This document shows positions 13,830 to 18,175 of a stretch of 18,175 bases of DNA, one piece after another; the stretch's first letter is position 1; the number at the start of each line of letters is the position of its first letter. Location: contig QHZC01000008.1 in NCBI GenBank assembly GCA_003224515.1, positions 1 to 18,175 of the forward strand, written 5' to 3'. The notes beneath the pieces were generated by a model. It searched no databases, was not told the DNA's origin, and was given only the letters and a program-made list of their open reading frames with translations. The DNA comes from Acidobacteriota bacterium (GTDB lineage Bacteria > Acidobacteriota > Terriglobia > Acidiferrales > UBA7541). A program made the translations under genes and the position numbers.

Positions 13830-15527
13830 TCACTGCACGTTGACGCGAACGCTGACTTTGCCATTCGGGACAACTCTTACGGCTATGCCGTCCCCCAGCC
13901 ACCCCTGCAAAACTGAAGGATCGCCCCAGTCTTCGTCCCAGCCATTTTGAATCGCCAAGACTGTGTAGTCGCCCGGGGGCATATCGGCGAAAGCAAAGCT
14001 TCCGTCGCTATCGCTCTGGTTGCGGTCAAGCACGCTCCCCCTGCCAGCCACTTCATTTGATAAAAGCTCCTTGGATACGAGTAGGACCATAATTCCGTCA
14101 ATGCCTTTGCCATCTTTCAGCGCAACGCCTTCCACTCGCCCCACGGCGTCCGAAAGACTCAAGGTCAGCCGAACCGGGTTTACCGCTTGCAAGTCCACGA
14201 CTCGTCCCGAAACTTCCGCGCCATCAGCTTGAACCTCACTCACATACCAATTGGATAAGCCGGCGAACGAGAGTGCTGGGACATATTTTCCTGGGATGAC
14301 CCCATCTCCGAAATCAAAGCTCCCGTCCGGTTTGATTTGGGCCTGCGAAAATCTGCCCGTTTCGACTTCGCGCAGAAAGAAGCTGCTTCGCTCCGGCAAG
14401 TGCGCGCCTTGGGGAATTTTTGCAATGCCGCTGACGGGAACGCCGCGCGCTTGATGATTCAGATTGATCTCCATGCCCTGGCTGGCATTCAGCGTCTCGT
14501 TGAAGAGAAGCGGCGTCTTGGTGTCACCGACAGACTGCGCGTTGATGTGGATTTCGCCGGGCGGCACTCCCACGATCCCGATCGATTCGATGTCTTGCCA
14601 CGCCAGCGGAGTTTCAGCAAAAGCTGCCGGCAAGCCAAACCCGGAGAGCCCCACACTCACATTGATTGGCTGAGATAGATCGAGTCCCGGCGCTGTAAGC
14701 CGCAGATGAAGAGCCGGCACAGCCGCGAGCGAAACATCCGCGGTCACCATCTCACCCGGCTCGAGGCTGATGGTGCTCGCCCGCGCAGAATCGGTCGTCC
14801 CGGCATAGAAGGTGAGAGGATAAACGACATCGAGGCTTTCGTTCTGTTCCACCTCCACCACCTCCCGCAGAGCGGTGGGATCCGGCGCCGGGCCGCCGGC
14901 CATGGACTCGGCGGTTATATTCTGCGCATACCAGGGACGCGCCGATACCGCCACGTAGTAGCGGCCCTTCTGCAATCCGCCGAATCGATAACGGCCCTGA
15001 TCGTCGGTGCGGTAATCCTCGATTCCACTTTCACTGGACCGATGAACCCACGTTCGTCCATCGGTGCGGTCTTCGACATACAGCATCACCTTGGCCCGGC
15101 GAACTGGCTCCCCAAAATCATCGATCACCTGGCCAGCAATGACAGCTTCGGGAAACAGCGCGAAAACGATGTGTTCCGAATCGCGCTGGGGGCCGACCAC
15201 GATCGCCGTTGAGAAACCTTCGTGTTGCTCGTACTTTTGCCGCGCGTACCCATGGCGTCTCGCCGACAGCACGTATTTGCCCGCGACGACGTGCTCGAAC
15301 GCGAAGTGGCCTCCCGCCGGCGTGGTCACAGGGACGATGTCCTCCCGCGCATCCGGCCCTGACCGCTCGATCCATACATCCGCTCCTTCGAGCGGAAGCC
15401 CGCTGGTGCCATCCTGGACAATCCCGCCGATGCGAAATTCCTGTGCTGCCGTGGGCACGCCGGACCGAGGTCTTTGCTGCCACATGGCCAGTAACGAAAA
15501 AAGAATCCAGGCGCTTCGCGTCAGCAC
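13830..15527 (-). CDS. Exported carboxypeptidase-regulatory-like (CnaB/transthyretin-fold) protein
   Basis: A 565-residue protein. The start is GTG 15527, with AGGAG just upstream inside the preceding gene's end; one base separates it from that gene's TAA, so translation is coupled. A signal peptide-like start (SAWILFSLLAMW) is followed by several transthyretin-like beta-sandwich repeats: GIVQDGTSGLPLEGADVWIE with GHFAFEHVVAGKYVLSARR, then GQVIDDFGEPVRRAKVMLYV with GRYRFGGLQKGRYYVAVSAR, and a last one with GSFAFADMPPGDYTVLAIQN. Such proteins are exported beta-rich proteins often fused to or working with TonB receptors or proteases. No catalytic domain is visible. It is a paralogue in architecture of the upstream gene. 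The gene is intact. Confidence 0.72.
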   Translation of the reverse strand: MLTRSAWILFSLLAMWQQRPRSGVPTAAQEFRIGGIVQDGTSGLPLEGADVWIERSGPDAREDIVPVTTPAGGHFAFEHVVAGKYVLSARRHGYARQKYEQHEGFSTAIVVGPQRDSEHIVFALFPEAVIAGQVIDDFGEPVRRAKVMLYVEDRTDGRTWVHRSSESGIEDYRTDDQGRYRFGGLQKGRYYVAVSARPWYAQNITAESMAGGPAPDPTALREVVEVEQNESLDVVYPLTFYAGTTDSARASTISLEPGEMVTADVSLAAVPALHLRLTAPGLDLSQPINVSVGLSGFGLPAAFAETPLAWQDIESIGIVGVPPGEIHINAQSVGDTKTPLLFNETLNASQGMEINLNHQARGVPVSGIAKIPQGAHLPERSSFFLREVETGRFSQAQIKPDGSFDFGDGVIPGKYVPALSFAGLSNWYVSEVQADGAEVSGRVVDLQAVNPVRLTLSLSDAVGRVEGVALKDGKGIDGIMVLLVSKELLSNEVAGRGSVLDRNQSDSDGSFAFADMPPGDYTVLAIQNGWDEDWGDPSVLQGWLGDGIAVRVVPNGKVSVRVNVQ

Positions 15528-15528
15528 G

Positions 15529-17127
15529 TTAGTACTCCTGCCGCCTTTGCAATGGCAGATTCACGCTGGCCTCTCCGCCCGGCGAGAGGCGCACCACCTG
15601 CGCGTCATTCGCATAGGGCCGCATTGCCTCCGGATTTCGATATTCGAGATTAGCGGTGCGGTCAAAGGCAAACGCCGTGTATTGGCCCGGCGGCACAGAA
15701 TCCATTTGAAAATGACCCGCCGCATCGACAGGAATGGTTATGGCTTGCTCCTCTGCGAGCTCGGGCATCAGCAATACGCTCGCCACACCAGGTTGACCTT
15801 CCGAAGTGACGGTTCCCCGCACGCTGGCAAAATCGTCGCGCAGCGTGATCTCGATCGGCTCTCCTGCCCCGCCCCCGTCCACGACGAGATCCTGAGTCAA
15901 GAGGTCGGTGCTGCCCCGCCTCACTGCGGCGGCGTACCACGGCCCGCTTGACCTTATCTTCAGGCGGTAAGTTCCCGGTTCGACACTCGGAATCGCAAAC
16001 AGGGCTTGCGCCGGGCCGCCTGGCCTCATTTCGCTCCACCGCTCTGCGCCAGGATACGCAGTCGCTGCGAGCCCAACTTTCACTGGAGGCAACTCCACTT
16101 TAGAGAAATCCGCACGAGGAGCACGCGTCGGTTCGACCACGAAATTCACCGGAATCATCGCCATGGGGCTAAGTACGAGGCGCATGCCCGTGATGTCCGA
16201 GTTCACGTCCAGGGAAACGCTGGCGGCCAATTCCCCGTTGCTTGTTGCAGCCTTGGCTCGAAGCAAGTAGCGACCGGCCGACACAGCTTGTGTAAAGCTT
16301 CCGTTCTCGTGCAGAGGAAAACCCGTGTGCGGTCCTCCGAAATTCGGGCTAATCATCTCCACCGTCGCGCTCGTTCCCGGAGGCAAGCCCGACAAGGTGC
16401 CAGATATTTGGTAAAAGACTGCCGGCTGGAGCCGAAAATCGGCCTGAATTTGCTGGCCCGGCACGACGCTGATCGGAGTGGCGGACGCGACATCGCGAAC
16501 TCCGGGATAGAACGTGGCCGTGAATCTTCCCGCGTCAAGGTAATACGTGAACGGCCGAAGCTCGAAAATGCGGAATTCACCCTCGCTATTTGTCTGCGTT
16601 CCGAACTGCTGTTGCCAATTCGCCCTGCCATCCACGATGTTGCCGTAAAGCACTTTCACCGGCACCTCTTCGGCTGGCCGGCCTTGGGCATCGGTGATTC
16701 GCCCGAAGATCACCCCTTCCGGGATCAGCTTGAGCACGACGGGCGGCAGGTCGGGGCCGACCTCGACGCGCGCCACAACCGCCCCGTTAAGGTCCTGTTC
16801 GGTGAAGTATCCCGGCTTTCGTATGTTGATCCCGTGCTCGCCCTGAGAAACATTGTCGAAATGGAATTTGCCGTCTGGTCCGGTGAGCAGAGAGCTACTC
16901 CCGGCGTGTATGGAGATCCGCACCAGCGCATTCCGAATGGGATCGCCAGTGACAGCGTTAACGACAATTCCTTCGAGAGGATAAACGGCCGAATTTGCCG
17001 GCGCGGCCTGCTGAACTTGCAAAGCTTGCGCGCCGGAATCCCGTTGCGCGGCTGCGAGCGAGGTGAAAGACGCGCACGAACCCGCGACAATAAAAAGCAG
17101 AAAAAACTTGTTGAGCCCAGAAGACAT
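15529..17127 (-). CDS. Exported carboxypeptidase-regulatory-like protein, first of a pair
   Basis: A 532-residue protein from ATG 17127; an in-frame GTG at 17139 adds four residues and is equally possible. The signal peptide reads SSGLNKFFLLFIVAGSCASF and probably cleaves near SLAAA-Q. Domains: YPLEGIVVNAVTGDPIRNAL with GKFHFDNVSQGEHGINIRKP, then GVIFGRITDAQGRPAEEVPV with GEFRIFELRPFTYYLDAGRF, a middle beta-rich region, and a C-terminal SVRGTVTSEGQPGVASVLLM with GHFQMDSVPPGQYTAFAFDR. Each is the CarboxypepD_reg fold. The end QRRQEY abuts the downstream gene. The two proteins probably act together on the cell surface or in the periplasm. There are no enzyme motifs, and the gene is intact. Confidence 0.72.
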   Translation of the reverse strand: MSSGLNKFFLLFIVAGSCASFTSLAAAQRDSGAQALQVQQAAPANSAVYPLEGIVVNAVTGDPIRNALVRISIHAGSSSLLTGPDGKFHFDNVSQGEHGINIRKPGYFTEQDLNGAVVARVEVGPDLPPVVLKLIPEGVIFGRITDAQGRPAEEVPVKVLYGNIVDGRANWQQQFGTQTNSEGEFRIFELRPFTYYLDAGRFTATFYPGVRDVASATPISVVPGQQIQADFRLQPAVFYQISGTLSGLPPGTSATVEMISPNFGGPHTGFPLHENGSFTQAVSAGRYLLRAKAATSNGELAASVSLDVNSDITGMRLVLSPMAMIPVNFVVEPTRAPRADFSKVELPPVKVGLAATAYPGAERWSEMRPGGPAQALFAIPSVEPGTYRLKIRSSGPWYAAAVRRGSTDLLTQDLVVDGGGAGEPIEITLRDDFASVRGTVTSEGQPGVASVLLMPELAEEQAITIPVDAAGHFQMDSVPPGQYTAFAFDRTANLEYRNPEAMRPYANDAQVVRLSPGGEASVNLPLQRRQEY

Positions 17128-17275
17128 TCGGCCATCCACTGCTCAAAAGCTCTGTTCACACGCGCTTTTCAGGGCAACTGAGTTGAGCTTTCACCGCTTC
17201 CAGCGACCACCCACCCGTCGCTACCGGCCGAACACGCGCCGCAGTACGTCCGGCTCCAGATCCCGGCGAGCGACG

Positions 17276-17410
17276 TCACACCGAACTGCGATTAAAAACC
17301 TCGGTAGCAGTCGGGCTGCGAACCGACAGTGCATCCACAGGCGGAATGGGCGCGGACGACTTTTGACAGCCAGAAACGAAGAGAAGCACAGAAAGGGCAA
17401 AGAGTTTCAT
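17276..17410 (-). pseudogene. Truncated second copy of the lipoprotein
   Basis: A 44-residue frame reads MKLFALSVLLFVSGCQKSSA, then PIPPVDALSVRSPTATEVFN, and ends RSSV. It parallels the complete lipoprotein at 13255-13725 residue by residue (lipobox SGC, QKSSxPIP, RSPTATEVFN). Homology ends abruptly at TEVFN and a TGA follows. It still has a complete lipoprotein signal, so a short lipopeptide could be made. It is 55 bases downstream of the DUF1326 gene on the same strand. Confidence 0.62.
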
Positions 17411-17451
17411 GGCTTCAATTCCCGCATCTGGCTTATCCTCGGCGTCCTCGG
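17292..17451 (+). repeat. Diverged direct repeat, copy B (truncated lipoprotein)
   Basis: The partner of 13601-13764, in the same orientation. It spans the truncated lipoprotein frame and about 40 bases before its start. The distance between copies is about 3.7 kb, which exactly encloses the two carboxypeptidase-regulatory-like genes. Confidence 0.7.
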
Positions 17452-17464
17452 TCCTAAGCGGTGT

Positions 17465-18082
17465 TCAGGCCAGCGCCTCGCCTGAATAATCGAATTTCGA
17501 GAACTCCGCGTACTTCCCGCTGTGGTCGTAACTCAGCACTTCGGACTTCACGCGAAACACACGCGAAGCGCCCATGGTCAGCCGCTTGGACGTGAACCCA
17601 GTCGGCTTATCTACATGAATCTCCTCCGGTTCGTGCGTCACCGGATTGAGAATCGGACCGAGCTGGTACTCGATGATCCCGCCGCCTCGTGCTTTGCTCT
17701 TAATCCCATCGAGCTGTAACTCGAACGGCGCGTAACGCGGCCCTTCGCATCTCGAAGCCACCGCCATGAAAATCACCCATGGCCCTCCCGACTTGCCCGC
17801 CCAGAGTGTGTCCAGAGCCTTGCGCTGCGCGGCGTTTGCCTTTTCGTCCACCACGACGAGCCAGGTCACGTTTCCTTCATGCATCGGCCCCGGCGCTTTG
17901 CCGATCCACGCAAACGAGAGCCCCTCGAGCGAAACATCCCCGAATTTTCCTTTGTCCACATGCCAAAGATAAGCCCCGTCGCAGAACCCCTGCGTTGGAC
18001 GTGCGTCAAAACTGCAAGGACATCCCCAGTCACAGCTACAAGCCCCCAACAACGTACCGCGCATGGTCCATTTCGTTGACAT
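17465..18082 (-). CDS. DUF1326 domain-containing protein
   Basis: A 205-residue protein. ATG 18082 follows GAGGGGGA. The N-terminus MRGTLLGACSCDWGCPCSFD with Cys15, 17, 21, 23 and 34 is the hallmark of DUF1326 proteins, which combine a Cys-rich CxC-x3-CxC start with a beta-rich body (here HEGNVTWLVVVDEKANAAQR, then GGPWVIFMAVASRCEGPRY, KARGGGIIEYQLGPILNPV and GASRVFRVKSEVLSYDHSGK near the end). There is no signal peptide, so it is probably cytoplasmic. The biochemical role of the family is unknown to me; the cysteines suggest metal binding or redox chemistry. The length is complete and there is no sign of decay. It is upstream of, and co-directional with, the lipoprotein and carboxypeptidase-regulatory-like genes. 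Confidence 0.82.
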   Translation of the reverse strand: MSTKWTMRGTLLGACSCDWGCPCSFDARPTQGFCDGAYLWHVDKGKFGDVSLEGLSFAWIGKAPGPMHEGNVTWLVVVDEKANAAQRKALDTLWAGKSGGPWVIFMAVASRCEGPRYAPFELQLDGIKSKARGGGIIEYQLGPILNPVTHEPEEIHVDKPTGFTSKRLTMGASRVFRVKSEVLSYDHSGKYAEFSKFDYSGEALA

Positions 18083-18175
18083 GGTTCCCCCTCAACCTGA
18101 TTATCGCGCCCCGGTATCGTGCCAAAAACCATAACGGCCCGGTCTCGCCTGCGTCAAGCGGCATACGCAGAGGTA

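Noticed and set aside
15064..15951. 295-codon open frame on the plus strand
   Set aside because: It runs antisense across the junction of the two carboxypeptidase-regulatory-like genes and has no protein character.
16006..17181. 391-codon open frame on the plus strand
   Set aside because: It is antisense to a carboxypeptidase-regulatory-like gene and rich in Arg and His, as shadow frames of GC-rich genes are. No recognisable domain is present.
1..18175. CRISPR array, rRNA or complete phage module
   Set aside because: No regularly spaced repeats, rRNA signatures or phage structural genes were seen.

Overview
The window reads as a soil-type bacterial chromosome segment with fairly high GC, most likely from an acidobacterium. 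This rests on family character only: paired exported carboxypeptidase-regulatory-like proteins, a DUF1326 protein, an algal-type haloperoxidase homologue and a CRP/FNR-controlled stress cluster. No rRNA or other decisive taxonomic marker is present.

Layout. (1) 60-2029: a divergent low-oxygen or nitrosative-stress cluster. A universal stress protein and a small two-TM protein lie on the minus strand. A c-type cytochrome, a small exported protein and a group 1 truncated haemoglobin lie on the plus strand. A near-perfect CRP-type palindrome (890-907) sits between the two arms. (2) 2497-5335, minus strand: a CRP/FNR regulator that combines FNR-like cysteines with a CRP-like recognition helix, a small overlapping frameshifted gene upstream of it, and a double-PAS sigma-54 activator. 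(3) 5601-6250: a broken hypothetical gene and the C-terminal end of a tyrosine recombinase. (4) 6492-11969, plus strand: three intact exported proteins (a CxxCH haem-motif protein, a parallel beta-helix protein, and a Tat-exported vanadium haloperoxidase-like protein), interrupted by a dead IS21-type IstB gene. (5) 11996-13175: a remnant zone with a transposase N-terminus scrap, the 3' half of tRNA-Pro(CGG), a symmetrical set of TTCGGGAC repeats, and fragments of SemiSWEET, VOC-family and ECF sigma genes. (6) 13255-18082, minus strand: a DUF1326 protein, a truncated lipoprotein copy, two tightly coupled carboxypeptidase-regulatory-like proteins and a complete lipoprotein. The two lipoprotein copies form a diverged direct repeat around the pair.

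Two themes stand out. First, the proposed regulator and palindrome match each other, which suggests an oxygen- or NO-responsive regulon controlling USP, cytochrome c and haemoglobin. Second, many genes carry short deletions, frameshifts or a nonsense codon (USP, cytochrome c, globin, the small gene upstream of crp, the sigma-54 activator, the 5601 gene, IstB, SemiSWEET, VOC, ECF sigma). The large exported genes of regions 4 and 6 are open end to end. That regional contrast favours real decay around mobile-element scars, although assembly error cannot be excluded from sequence alone. I saw no CRISPR array, complete IS element, complete tRNA or complete phage module.
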